A model generated the notes under the pieces. The model was not told where the DNA came from and searched no databases. It was given only the letters and a program-made list of their open reading frames with translations. DNA of 64,000 nucleotides from Pantanalinema sp. GBBB05 (lineage in GTDB: Bacteria; Cyanobacteriota; Cyanobacteriia; Leptolyngbyales; Leptolyngbyaceae): contig VRZD01000013.1 in assembly GCA_016743235.1 (NCBI GenBank), positions 1 through 64,000 on the forward strand, in the 5' to 3' direction. The translations under genes and the position numbers were made by a program. Positions 35,284 through 43,495 of this stretch are shown piece after piece (the stretch's first letter is position 1; each line of letters starts with the position of its first letter).

Positions 35284-35976
35284 ATGCAGACCGAAGCTTT
35301 CAGTGAGCTGTTTCCCCTTTTAACCGCTGCCAACCCAGAAACCCTGGAATGGTTATTATCTGTTGCCGTTGAACATGAGTATCCCGCCAATCGAGCGGTG
35401 TTAATGGAAGATGCTTGGGGCAATGCTGTTTACTTCGTGGTATCCGGTTGGGTGAAGGTCCGCCGCTTATCTGGCTCTGGTGAAGATAATGTGGTGACAT
35501 TGGCTGTTTTGGGTCGGGGTGACTTTTTTGGTGAAATGGCCATCCTGGATGAGTCGCCGCGATCGACTGATGTCATTGCCCTATCCGCCGTTAAACTCAT
35601 CAGTATCTCTGCCCAGCGGTTCATCCAAACCCTCTTTAAAGATCCCCAACTGCACCATCGCATGTTGCAATTGATGGTACGGCGGTTGCGGCAAACCAAC
35701 GTTCGCTTTCAACTACGTCATCAGCCTCCAGCCATTAAGCTAGCCAATACCCTAGTATCTCTGGGCGAGAACTATGGGCATGAATCGGCGAATGGCATTG
35801 AAATCTTCAACATTCCCGCCAAAGATTTGGCAGATGTCACTGACATTGGCGTTGAGGAGACAGGCAAGATTATGGAAAAACTGGAGAGCAAAGGCTGGAT
35901 TAAAACAGATGTTTCTAGCCAAAGTCTCTACTTAGTCAATATGAAGCAATTGATGCATTTAGCTGGCAAGGTTTAA
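35284..35976 (+). CDS. sycrp1: CRP/FNR-family cAMP receptor protein (SYCRP1-like)
   Basis: A 230-residue regulator. The N-terminal cyclic-nucleotide-binding domain has FFGEMAILDESPRSTDVIAL, which keeps the Glu, Arg and Ser/Thr needed to bind cAMP phosphate. The long dimer helix is followed by a winged helix-turn-helix (DLADVTDIGVEETGKIMEKL). Overall it strongly resembles Synechocystis SYCRP1 (Sll1371), which activates genes for pili, motility and cell-surface functions. The recognition helix differs from NtcA. It starts at ATG 35284. A long stem-loop lies just after the stop, facing the convergent glycosyltransferase gene. Confidence 0.87.
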   Translation: MQTEAFSELFPLLTAANPETLEWLLSVAVEHEYPANRAVLMEDAWGNAVYFVVSGWVKVRRLSGSGEDNVVTLAVLGRGDFFGEMAILDESPRSTDVIALSAVKLISISAQRFIQTLFKDPQLHHRMLQLMVRRLRQTNVRFQLRHQPPAIKLANTLVSLGENYGHESANGIEIFNIPAKDLADVTDIGVEETGKIMEKLESKGWIKTDVSSQSLYLVNMKQLMHLAGKV

Positions 35977-35982
35977 CCCGAT

Positions 35983-36047
35983 CCCGGCGTGAGAACCACC
36001 CTGCCCAAACAATCTGAGCAATTTTGGGCGGTGGTCTTCACACGGGG
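35983..36047. terminator. Long imperfect hairpin between convergent genes
   Basis: The left arm begins CCCGGCGTGAGAACCACC (from 35983) and ends TGCCCAAA. It pairs with TTTGGGCGGTGGTC (from about 36023) extending to CACGGGG. The stem is about 24 bp with small bulges and a loop of about 14 bases. It begins 7 bases after the SYCRP1 stop and ends about 34 bases from the end of the minus-strand glycosyltransferase gene. Neither strand has a good T run, so it is a bidirectional transcript-end structure rather than a classic terminator. Confidence 0.55.
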
Positions 36048-36080
36048 TAAGGATTAGGAATGATGCTGCGATCGAGCTAG

Positions 36081-37115
36081 TTAAATCTTTGAGATCTGTC
36101 TCCCAGCTTCCGCTGAGCTGTCCGCATCAACCACCTCTCGGACCCGATAGATCGGTCGTCCCTGAGATTCATGGTAGGTTCGCATCACCAATTCTGCCAG
36201 CAGACCGACACTAAAGAGCTGAATACCACCCAGAAATAGGACTACCCCTAGCGTCAGTAGCGGGCGATTGATCGTCGCCCCAAACGCAATTTTGATGCCA
36301 GTTAAGTACAGCCCGATGCCAAAGCCGATCGCCAATGAAATAATGCCAAACGAGCCAAAAGCATGCATCGGTTTGGTTAAAAACTTGCGCATAAACCAAA
36401 CGGTGAGCAGATCCATCACCACCCGGAATGTCCGTCCCAAACCATATTTGCTCTTGCCATACTGACGAGCATGGTGGCGTACAGGAATTTCAGCAATCCG
36501 GGCACCCTCGATAAACGCTAGAGCGGGGAGGAAGCGATGCAACTCGCCGTATAGTTTCATATCAGCAACCAGTTCTGCCCGATATGCCTTCAGGGAGCAG
36601 CCGTAGTCATGCAGTTTTACCCCAGTGACTTGACCAATCAGCCAATTGGCAATTTTTGAGGGAATTAATCGAGTGAGCGTCGCATCCTGGCGATTTTTGC
36701 GCCAACCACTGACTAAGTCATAGCCTTCATCCAATTTAGCCAGCAAGATCGGAATATCTGCCGGATCATTTTGTAAGTCCCCATCTAAGGTGACAATGAC
36801 CTGCCCTTTAGCATGGCTAAATCCCGCTGCCATGGCGGCTGTTTGACCATAATTACGGCGCAAAATGACTCCTCTTAAGTCATCGCGACTGATGGCAAGC
36901 TGTTTCAACAGGTCTGTTGATCCATCCGTCGAGCCATCATCCACACAAATAATTTCGTAGCTTAGCCCTTCTGCCCGTAAACAGGTCGCGATCGCCTCAA
37001 GCAATTTGGGTAAGCTTTCATATTCATTGTGAATAGGCACAACGACAGAAACAGCAGGCATCAAGGTGGGTGCAGCCCAGAGTTGCCCTCGGTCAGAATG
37101 GAGTGAAGTTGTCAT
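36081..37115 (-). CDS. Polyprenol-phosphate glycosyltransferase, GT2 family (DPM1/ArnC/GtrB-like)
   Basis: A 344-residue membrane glycosyltransferase. The GT-A domain has VVPIHNEYESLPKLLEAI, CVDDGSTDGS and the metal-binding TLDGDLQNDP. GCSLKAYRAELV follows, and two C-terminal membrane helices (about 255-280 and 290-320). This arrangement is that of enzymes moving a sugar from a nucleotide donor onto undecaprenyl phosphate at the cytoplasmic face. The polyprenol-sugar product would be a donor for GT-C enzymes such as the GT39 protein at 55.4-57.2 kb. That link is inference. It is downstream of the NlpC/P60 gene by 137 bp. Confidence 0.88.
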   Translation of the reverse strand: MTTSLHSDRGQLWAAPTLMPAVSVVVPIHNEYESLPKLLEAIATCLRAEGLSYEIICVDDGSTDGSTDLLKQLAISRDDLRGVILRRNYGQTAAMAAGFSHAKGQVIVTLDGDLQNDPADIPILLAKLDEGYDLVSGWRKNRQDATLTRLIPSKIANWLIGQVTGVKLHDYGCSLKAYRAELVADMKLYGELHRFLPALAFIEGARIAEIPVRHHARQYGKSKYGLGRTFRVVMDLLTVWFMRKFLTKPMHAFGSFGIISLAIGFGIGLYLTGIKIAFGATINRPLLTLGVVLFLGGIQLFSVGLLAELVMRTYHESQGRPIYRVREVVDADSSAEAGRQISKI

Positions 37116-37252
37116 CGTCCGGGGAAAGAAGGATAAGAGGACAGGATGTGTGAGGAGGGCGCTTCCCTATACAAGGTTGGCAGCAGTAACCGTTTCTGCA
37201 TTCTACGATAGACTTCTCCCCAAAGTAGGGAGTTCCGGGGAAAAACCGATCG

Positions 37253-37972
37253 TTACAGTGTTAATCCAGTTTGGGGTTGGTAGGCGGCAATCACACGTCC
37301 GGCGCCTCGCAACTGGGACCGATAGGCACAACCGATCGCCGTGGTTTGATCGGCTAAGCTATCAATCGCAATCCCGTTATGTCCTTGGTCTTTACCAGAA
37401 CTATGAATATAACGATCCTCGCCTAAATATAAGCCGACATGGGTTGCTTTAGTCGCTGACCCAAAGAAGACTAAATCACCAGGTTGTAACTCGGACCAAG
37501 CGATCGCCTGCGTAAACGCTTCTTGCTGGTAAGCATCTCTAGGGATCCAGATCCCCACGGAGGCAAAAGCCGCTTGCATTAATCCGGAGCAGTCATAATT
37601 AGGGGGAATCGTACCACCCCAAAGATACTGATTCGGCTGTGCCATTGCCGCTTGGGTGTAAGCAATCACCTGGGGAACCTGAGCACGAATCTCCGTTGCC
37701 GTCACAACTTGAGGTTGGTAAGGCGTTGCTGCCACCACTAATTGCGCCAAGTCACCTACTGACAACCAACCCGGATAATCATCCTCACATAGACAAACCT
37801 GTATAGCAGTAGGATTTTGCTCAGGCGATCGATGCAGTGGAGCCACAATTCGCAGGTGGCGAGTGGCGGCGGCTTGAGTCGCCAGACGATCTAATGCTGG
37901 AGAATCATACAAGTTTAGCGGTTGGCGACAGCAATACTGAGTTGAGGTCGGTAAGGCAGCAGACAGAACCAT
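37253..37972 (-). CDS. NlpC/P60-family peptidoglycan endopeptidase
   Basis: A 239-residue cysteine peptidase with an N-terminal SH3-like domain (about 10-95) and a C40 catalytic domain. The nucleophile is in YDCSGLMQAAF, the histidine in THVGLYLGEDRYIHSSG, and the third residue follows in the next His. The architecture matches the Anabaena/Nostoc gamma-D-glutamyl-diamino acid endopeptidases of known structure, which cleave peptide stems during wall recycling. No clear N-terminal signal peptide is seen (MVLSAALPTSTQYCC), also the case for those relatives. It starts at ATG 37972. Confidence 0.88.
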   Translation of the reverse strand: MVLSAALPTSTQYCCRQPLNLYDSPALDRLATQAAATRHLRIVAPLHRSPEQNPTAIQVCLCEDDYPGWLSVGDLAQLVVAATPYQPQVVTATEIRAQVPQVIAYTQAAMAQPNQYLWGGTIPPNYDCSGLMQAAFASVGIWIPRDAYQQEAFTQAIAWSELQPGDLVFFGSATKATHVGLYLGEDRYIHSSGKDQGHNGIAIDSLADQTTAIGCAYRSQLRGAGRVIAAYQPQTGLTL

Positions 37973-38084
37973 AAGCAGATTAAGAATGGTAAAGGAATCG
38001 CAAGTCGTCTAGTCTTTCAGTGAATCATAACGATCCATTCTCTATTCCCAATAGTTGACCTCAAAGGCACTGAAATTCACCGAG

Positions 38085-38190
38085 ACTTTTTGGCAAATTT
38101 CTCCGGATGAAGTTGGGGCAACCGGGAATAAAGGGATGGTAGATGCACCCTGATTTCACCCCCGGCTTCTGGTCGGGGGTTTTATTATTT
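38085..38190 (+). ncRNA. Candidate small RNA ending in an orphan terminator
   Basis: ACCCCCG (38158-38164) and CGGGGGT (38174-38180) form a strong stem followed by TTTTATTATTT on the plus strand. Both flanking genes (NlpC/P60 and pyrD) lie on the minus strand, so a plus-strand transcript must end here for the element to make sense. Upstream lie short helices GTTG-GGG-CAAC (around 38112-38122) and AGGG...CCCT. The start of the RNA is unknown and I found no convincing promoter. Antisense function or a misplaced repeat are alternatives. Confidence 0.35.
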
Positions 38191-38205
38191 AGCATCACTT
38201 CCAAT

Positions 38206-39378
38206 CTATTCCTGCCATCCGATCGCGTCGGTAATGGTCGCTAACCCCCGCTCATCCAGTTTTTGCAAGAGTCCCGTCAGTAGCCGTCGCAGCATCCAGG
38301 GTCCTTCGTAGATCCAGCCGGTGTAAACCTGAAGCAAACTAGCTCCCGCCGTAATTTTTTCCCAAGCGTCATCGGCGGAAAAAATGCCCCCTACCCCAAT
38401 GATCGGCAACCGCCCTTGAGTTTGTTGGTAAATAAACCGGATCACCTCCGTCGATCGCTGCCGGAGCGGTGCGCCACTAATGCCACCCGCCTCTGCCTGA
38501 ATCGAGTTGCCTGTCTCTGGCAAAATTTGTGTCTGCAAGCCCTGGCGCTGAATTGTCGTATTAGTCGCAATAATGCCTGCCAGATGATGCATCTCCGCTA
38601 GCTCTAGCACTGCCGTAATCTCATCCCACTCCAAATCCGGAGCGATTTTTACCAATAAGGGCTTCTGTCCCTGGTTCTCCTGTTGTAAAGCTTGCAGGAT
38701 TGGGGCTAATTGGTCACTCGCTTGGAGCGATCGTAAACCTGGGGTATTCGGGGAACTGACATTGACCACAAAATAATCACCCCATTCCTTCAACAAGCGA
38801 AAACTCGCCAAGTAATCCTCAGCCGCCGACTCCAACGGTGTAATTTTCGATTTTCCTAAATTAATTCCGATCGGAAACCCAGATGCAGCCAGCCCTGAGT
38901 GATCCCCCATCTCCCCCGCCTGCCGCACCTTCCCCTCCCACCGTGTGCGCAAACACTCTGCCATTGCCTGCGCTCCCTGGTTATTAAATCCCATCCGATT
39001 CAATGCCGCTCGATCGGACAACAACCGAAACAACCGGGGCTGAGGGTTGCCCGGTTGGGCATGACAAGTCACGGTTCCTAGTTCTGCAAACCCAAACCCC
39101 AAACATGACCAAACACCGGAGGCAGTCCCATTTTTATCAAATCCAGCGGCTAGCCCGATCGGGTTGGGAAAATGCAGCCCCCATAAAGCAGACTGTAAGC
39201 GGGGATCTGTGAAGCCATAGGTTTGTTGCAACCGCGCTCGCACCCAGTAAGCCGCTGTGTAGCGATCGTCAGTATCTAACCACTGCAAGACTTGTAAGCT
39301 ACGTTGGTGTAGCCATTCTGGGTCGGCTTTTACTCCAGAAAACAGGATCGGACGAATGACTCCACGATAGATATCCAA
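38206..39378 (-). CDS. pyrD: Dihydroorotate dehydrogenase (quinone), class 2
   Basis: A 390-residue FMN enzyme that oxidises dihydroorotate to orotate in pyrimidine synthesis, passing electrons to quinone. The N-terminal membrane-associating helices ([21 protein letters not shown]) mark class 2. [10 protein letters not shown], the catalytic Ser in [21 protein letters not shown] and [11 protein letters not shown] are present. The start codon is TTG at 39378. Oddity: about 15 residues ([16 protein letters not shown]) sit before [11 protein letters not shown] and are encoded by the purine-rich repeat found in several other genes of this window. I believe homologues lack it. Confidence 0.94.
   Translation of the reverse strand: MDIYRGVIRPILFSGVKADPEWLHQRSLQVLQWLDTDDRYTAAYWVRARLQQTYGFTDPRLQSALWGLHFPNPIGLAAGFDKNGTASGVWSCLGFGFAELGTVTCHAQPGNPQPRLFRLLSDRAALNRMGFNNQGAQAMAECLRTRWEGKVRQAGEMGDHSGLAASGFPIGINLGKSKITPLESAAEDYLASFRLLKEWGDYFVVNVSSPNTPGLRSLQASDQLAPILQALQQENQGQKPLLVKIAPDLEWDEITAVLELAEMHHLAGIIATNTTIQRQGLQTQILPETGNSIQAEAGGISGAPLRQRSTEVIRFIYQQTQGRLPIIGVGGIFSADDAWEKITAGASLLQVYTGWIYEGPWMLRRLLTGLLQKLDERGLATITDAIGWQE
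38893..38945. repeat. Purine-rich repeat inside pyrD
   Basis: On the coding (minus) strand it reads GGTGGGAGGGGAAGGTGCGG followed by CAGGCGGGGGAGATGGGGG. It belongs to the same family as the repeats in priA, dnaG and the GT39 gene and keeps the reading frame. Confidence 0.65.
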
Positions 39379-39822
39379 GCGACTGCTTCCTACTTGCTGA
39401 ATGAACTGTACGCAAAAGCAACTAAATTGCCGTTTAGCCCTAGCGGCAAATCCCGTATGTTGCGGGGTGAAGTTATCAACTCCGTGGTCTAGGATGGTAG
39501 CATCAAACCGTCTCCCCCAATTCGACTGGTTCTAGAAGCAGGTTGCCGCTTACCTTCCGGAAACCACCTGAGAGAGCTCTAGACTGCACTAGTGAGTTGG
39601 CAGCCTGGAAGCAAGCTGCATTCCTGGGGGCAGCGAGTCAGTTCTCCACTATGAACAAAGGGATAAACTTCTCTTTAATTCGGAGGAAGATTGACAGTTC
39701 GTGTCAATTTAGGCAGTCTCCTGCACCTTTCTGCATTGATGATAGCTATGTAACTTTCTAGCAAATGTCCTCTTCATATTTCTGGTTTGAATTAGTATCA
39801 GCATCTCTATTGCGCTACAGAA
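39379..39822. other. Long non-coding region upstream of the multi-GAF gene
   Basis: About 440 bp between divergent pyrD and the multi-GAF gene. A small inverted repeat TTGACAG/TGTCAA lies near 39690-39707. A plus-strand frame of 72 codons at 39543-39761 has no ribosome site and no recognisable features. No tRNA or known RNA is seen. Confidence 0.4.
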
Positions 39823-42639
39823 ATGGTTCAACATAAGGAGCCGAACGCTTACGACAAACAGTTAGTTGCCCTAGGACGAGTCCTGCAAATATTGCGGGAG
39901 GAAGAAAATTCCGATGTTTTGATTGATACAATTCTGAGTTATCTTCATACTGAGTTTGACTACAATCTCGTCTGGTTAGGACTATACGATCGCTTAGAAC
40001 ACCGCTTGTTTGGCAAGGGGGGAACAACGCCCAATGGGGAGAATCCCAGTTTCCTCAAACAACGGTTTCTCCTGAGTCCCGGCGACATTATGGAGCAGGT
40101 AGTCATTCAGCAGCGTCCGGTAGCAGTGCCAGACTTGCGCGAGGAACTGCGAGCAGGGGAATGGCGCAAAGCGGCCCAGGCATTCAATATTCAAGGCACA
40201 GTAATTTTTCCCATTCGGTACCGCGATCACTGTTATGGGGTGACGCTGCTGGGCTCATCCCACTGGGGCATTTCGCCCAGTTCGGAAGAAAAAGCCCGGT
40301 TGTCGATGATTCTCGGTGAGTTAGCCGCTGCCCTATTCAAAATTGAGATGGAGTGGCAACGGCAACAAACGAAGCATCCGGATCAGCCCATGTTCGCGCT
40401 GTTGTCGAAGCTACGATCGCTGACCGGATTAGGACCACGACTGGAAGCTGTAGTCGAAGAAACCCACCAATTTATTCAGCCTACTCGTACCAGTGTGTAC
40501 TGGTTCGAACGGGAACGGCGCTACTTTTGGCGGCGACTAAGCAACCGGCAAAAAGCCAGCGGCTTTCACGAATCGAATCAGCCAGCGTCTGGGATCACGG
40601 TGCAGGAGGTCAGCGGCTTTTATCAAGCGTTGCTATCGGATCAAGTTGTTTCGATCGGGGAAGCCCATAGTTCCCTGAAAGCAGACACCACCACCCGCTT
40701 GATGCAGCAAATTCGGGCGCGTTCCCTCTTAGCCGCGCCAATTTTGTTTCAGAATGAACTCTTAGGATTTTTAGCTGTCGAGGGCAATGAAGCGCGGATC
40801 TGGACAGAGCAAGAGAAAAGTTATGTGCGGGGAGCGGCTCAAATTATTGCCTTGACTGCCCCACTGGATGAAATGGAAGCCACGATCGCGCAAATTAAGC
40901 TAGATCAGGCACTCACCGCCGAAGTTGCCCGCTCCATCTATAGCGAAGAGGATTGGAAATCCACTCTGAAGCAAACAGCCGATCAGATTTGCCAACGCTT
41001 AAAAGCAGAGCGCTTTCTGGTGTTGTTGTACGACAAAGATCGTGATGAATTTGCTGTTTGTTATCAAAGTCACCCCGGCAATCGTCGCCCCCTACCCGGG
41101 GCACTAGATACCTTAAGTGAGTCGGATTGGCGGTTATTGGAACAAAGTCAATCTGCCATCACGATCGAGAATTTGGACGGAGACTTGAAGTTTATATCCT
41201 GGCGCGATCGGTTGCTAGAGGTGGGCGCCAAGGCCTTGATTGTGTGTAATACCGCGATTGGACGACAACCGATCGAAGGCTTAGTCATGGTATGTCATGA
41301 AACTCCTCGCACTTGGAGCCGACTAGAACGGGACTTGTTGCGCGTGGTTAGTCAGCAAATCGGGGTGATTCTGCACGAATGGCAGTTACAGAACCATAGT
41401 GACCAGCAACAACGCACCACCGAAGCGATTCAACGCGGACTGATGGGAATGCAGCAAACCCAACAGATTGAAGCGGTAGAGCGATCAGCCCTACAACATC
41501 TCACTCAGGTGTTGCAAGTTCCGTTAGCCGCTTTAGTCACCTGGTTACCAGGACGCAATGCTGGGCGGATTATCGTACCGACATCATTGAATGAACGGTT
41601 TGGACTGAATCTCGATATGGTGATTCCAATCCAAACTGATTTACTCGTGCAGTGGACATTAGAACATAAAGGAATCCTAGCAGTCACGATCGCAGACTTA
41701 CCGTTGGAAACCCGCCAGTGGATCACGGGGTCGCACATTCATCAGGTTTTAACACTGACCTTACGTACCTCGCCAGATCACCAACCTACAGGGATGATTG
41801 TGATCGCTGATGTGGCCGAGCGGCACTGGTCAGAATATCATTTAACCGCCATGCTGACGTTGGGAAGTCAGCTAGCCTGGTCCCGTCGCTATCTGACTCT
41901 TACAGATCGGCTCACAGCTCAATGTGAGGAGCTAGAGCGGCTGAATTGGTATAAACATCGAGTAGTAGAAGATAGCTATCGAGCGATCGTCGCTAATATT
42001 AAACGCCTTAATGATCTGGGCAATCCTAAAGATCCATTGTTTGTAACTCGCCAACAACAACTTCTGCGCCAGTTACAAGATACGCTAATGCCGTTGGCAC
42101 AATTGCTCCGCGACGAACAATGGCAAATTCGCTCCTACTCAGCAACAATTTCCTTAATTAGTTTGCTGAAACGGGCACTGGAACGAGTAGACGGCTTACT
42201 CAAACAGCGACAGATTTGGTCACAAGTCCATGATGAAACCAATTTGACCATTGGCAGCGATATTGTCAAAATCGAACTAATTTTGTACGAAGTCCTTGTC
42301 TCTGCCTGCCAGCGAGCGGTTACTGGTGGACGGATTGACATCTGGTGTCGTCAAATTGATACCCGCTGGTTCGAACTCTCAATTACAGATAATGGCTTGA
42401 TCGAACCCAACCTACTGCTTGCCCTGGAAACTGATCGCCCGATCGATCGCCTGGCTCCCTCCATCTTGGATCATCCTCCGGGTCTACATCTTGCCATTTG
42501 TCGATCGCTGATGAAACAAATCGGTGGCGAATTTAGCCTGACCAAGCTGGATGATGGTCGGATTTTCAGTCGGTTGGTACTCCCGATCGCCGCGAGCCAA
42601 CCCCCCAGTAAGGCAAAACCATTGGGACCATCGCAGTAA
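39823..42639 (+). CDS. Multi-GAF signalling protein with a degenerate histidine-kinase-like ATPase end
   Basis: A 938-residue soluble protein. At least three GAF-type units are discernible, roughly residues 20-165, 195-345 and 370-520, with a further GAF-like stretch about 550-690. The C-terminus (about 800-925) resembles a HATPase_c domain: LILYEVLVSACQRAVTGGRID in place of the N-box, then ITDNGLIEP and PPGLHLAICRSLMKQIGGEF. No H-box histidine with the HE.(N/R)xP form is visible, and the usual DxGxG is reduced to DNGLI. It may therefore be a pseudokinase or scaffold. I do not recognise a named protein. No response regulator is adjacent. Confidence 0.75.
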   Translation: MVQHKEPNAYDKQLVALGRVLQILREEENSDVLIDTILSYLHTEFDYNLVWLGLYDRLEHRLFGKGGTTPNGENPSFLKQRFLLSPGDIMEQVVIQQRPVAVPDLREELRAGEWRKAAQAFNIQGTVIFPIRYRDHCYGVTLLGSSHWGISPSSEEKARLSMILGELAAALFKIEMEWQRQQTKHPDQPMFALLSKLRSLTGLGPRLEAVVEETHQFIQPTRTSVYWFERERRYFWRRLSNRQKASGFHESNQPASGITVQEVSGFYQALLSDQVVSIGEAHSSLKADTTTRLMQQIRARSLLAAPILFQNELLGFLAVEGNEARIWTEQEKSYVRGAAQIIALTAPLDEMEATIAQIKLDQALTAEVARSIYSEEDWKSTLKQTADQICQRLKAERFLVLLYDKDRDEFAVCYQSHPGNRRPLPGALDTLSESDWRLLEQSQSAITIENLDGDLKFISWRDRLLEVGAKALIVCNTAIGRQPIEGLVMVCHETPRTWSRLERDLLRVVSQQIGVILHEWQLQNHSDQQQRTTEAIQRGLMGMQQTQQIEAVERSALQHLTQVLQVPLAALVTWLPGRNAGRIIVPTSLNERFGLNLDMVIPIQTDLLVQWTLEHKGILAVTIADLPLETRQWITGSHIHQVLTLTLRTSPDHQPTGMIVIADVAERHWSEYHLTAMLTLGSQLAWSRRYLTLTDRLTAQCEELERLNWYKHRVVEDSYRAIVANIKRLNDLGNPKDPLFVTRQQQLLRQLQDTLMPLAQLLRDEQWQIRSYSATISLISLLKRALERVDGLLKQRQIWSQVHDETNLTIGSDIVKIELILYEVLVSACQRAVTGGRIDIWCRQIDTRWFELSITDNGLIEPNLLLALETDRPIDRLAPSILDHPPGLHLAICRSLMKQIGGEFSLTKLDDGRIFSRLVLPIAASQPPSKAKPLGPSQ

Positions 42640-42686
42640 GAGATGAAGCGATCAGGGCAGGACGGTGGGGAAGATGAGGCAGGTAG
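42640..42686. repeat. Purine-rich repeat, intergenic copy
   Basis: It begins directly after the multi-GAF stop and contains CAGGACGGTGGGGAAGATGA then GGCAGGT. It closely resembles the copies inside dnaG and pyrD and the one in the mntC-mntA gap. Confidence 0.6.
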
Positions 42687-42898
42687 CGGTTGAACTGATG
42701 CCTTGGTCATGAAATTTGTCTAACTGTTGCAGTTTGAGTCTTTAGGGCAAGATGAGCAACGGATTCCGCTAGTATCAGGATGGCATGATGAACTGACTAG
42801 TCAATGGGAACTAGATTCTCATAACTAAAGGGATTCGGCTGAATTTATGAAAAACCAAACAGAACGACACGATATTCACGATCGATTAACTAATAGTG

Positions 42899-43495
42899 AT
42901 GAATCGTAACGCAGTAAATTCCATTTCGCTTTTGCATCCCGCAACTGATCGGTCTGAACCACGAGCGAATCGTCGATCACAACACCGCTTGACAGGCTGC
43001 AAAACTGCTCCTCTAGTTCGCCTGATCAGTTGCTTAGTGGGAGTGATGGTTTGGCTAGGGTTAGCGATCGGCTATCCCCTCCCGGCGCTGGCTGTAGACT
43101 ACAACAAAGAATTTTTAGTCGGGGCTGATTTTTCGGGTCGGGTATTAACGGATGCTAGTTTTACAAAGGCCAATCTGCGGGAAAGCAATTTCAATGGGGC
43201 GAATTTACAGGGAGTCAGCTTTTTCGGCGCCAATTTAGAAGGCGCGACCCTGGAAGGGGCAGATTTACGAAATACCACGTTGGATACCGCCCGGTTCTCG
43301 TCTGCTAATCTGCGCAATGCCATTCTAGAAGGGGCATTTGCCTTTAATGCCAAATTTGATAATGCTGTGATTGAAGGAGCCGATTTTACCGATGTGGAAG
43401 TGCGGCAGGATGCCCAGCTGTTGCTCTGTAAGTTAGCTAAGGGCACCAATCCCACGACAGGGCGCAACACTCGCGACACGTTGAACTGCCCTTAA
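42899..43495 (+). CDS. Thylakoid-lumen pentapeptide-repeat protein
   Basis: A 198-residue protein from ATG 42899 (a GTG three bases upstream is an alternative). A long basic leader precedes a hydrophobic core (LISCLVGVMVWLGLAIGY) and the cleavage site LPALA-VDYN, typical of export to the thylakoid lumen or periplasm. The mature part has pentapeptide repeats (ADFSGRVLTDASFTKANL and so on, with ANLxG units) forming a beta-helix, and a C-terminal Cys-bearing tail with two Cys that may form a disulfide (LLLCKLAKG...LNCP). Plant homologues are thylakoid lumen proteins of unknown function. The last four bases overlap the dnaG stop on the other strand. Confidence 0.85.
   Translation: MNRNAVNSISLLHPATDRSEPRANRRSQHRLTGCKTAPLVRLISCLVGVMVWLGLAIGYPLPALAVDYNKEFLVGADFSGRVLTDASFTKANLRESNFNGANLQGVSFFGANLEGATLEGADLRNTTLDTARFSSANLRNAILEGAFAFNAKFDNAVIEGADFTDVEVRQDAQLLLCKLAKGTNPTTGRNTRDTLNCP

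Noticed and set aside
39543..39761. A 72-codon plus-strand frame upstream of the multi-GAF gene
   Set aside because: No ribosome site, unusual composition and no features; probably chance in a promoter region.
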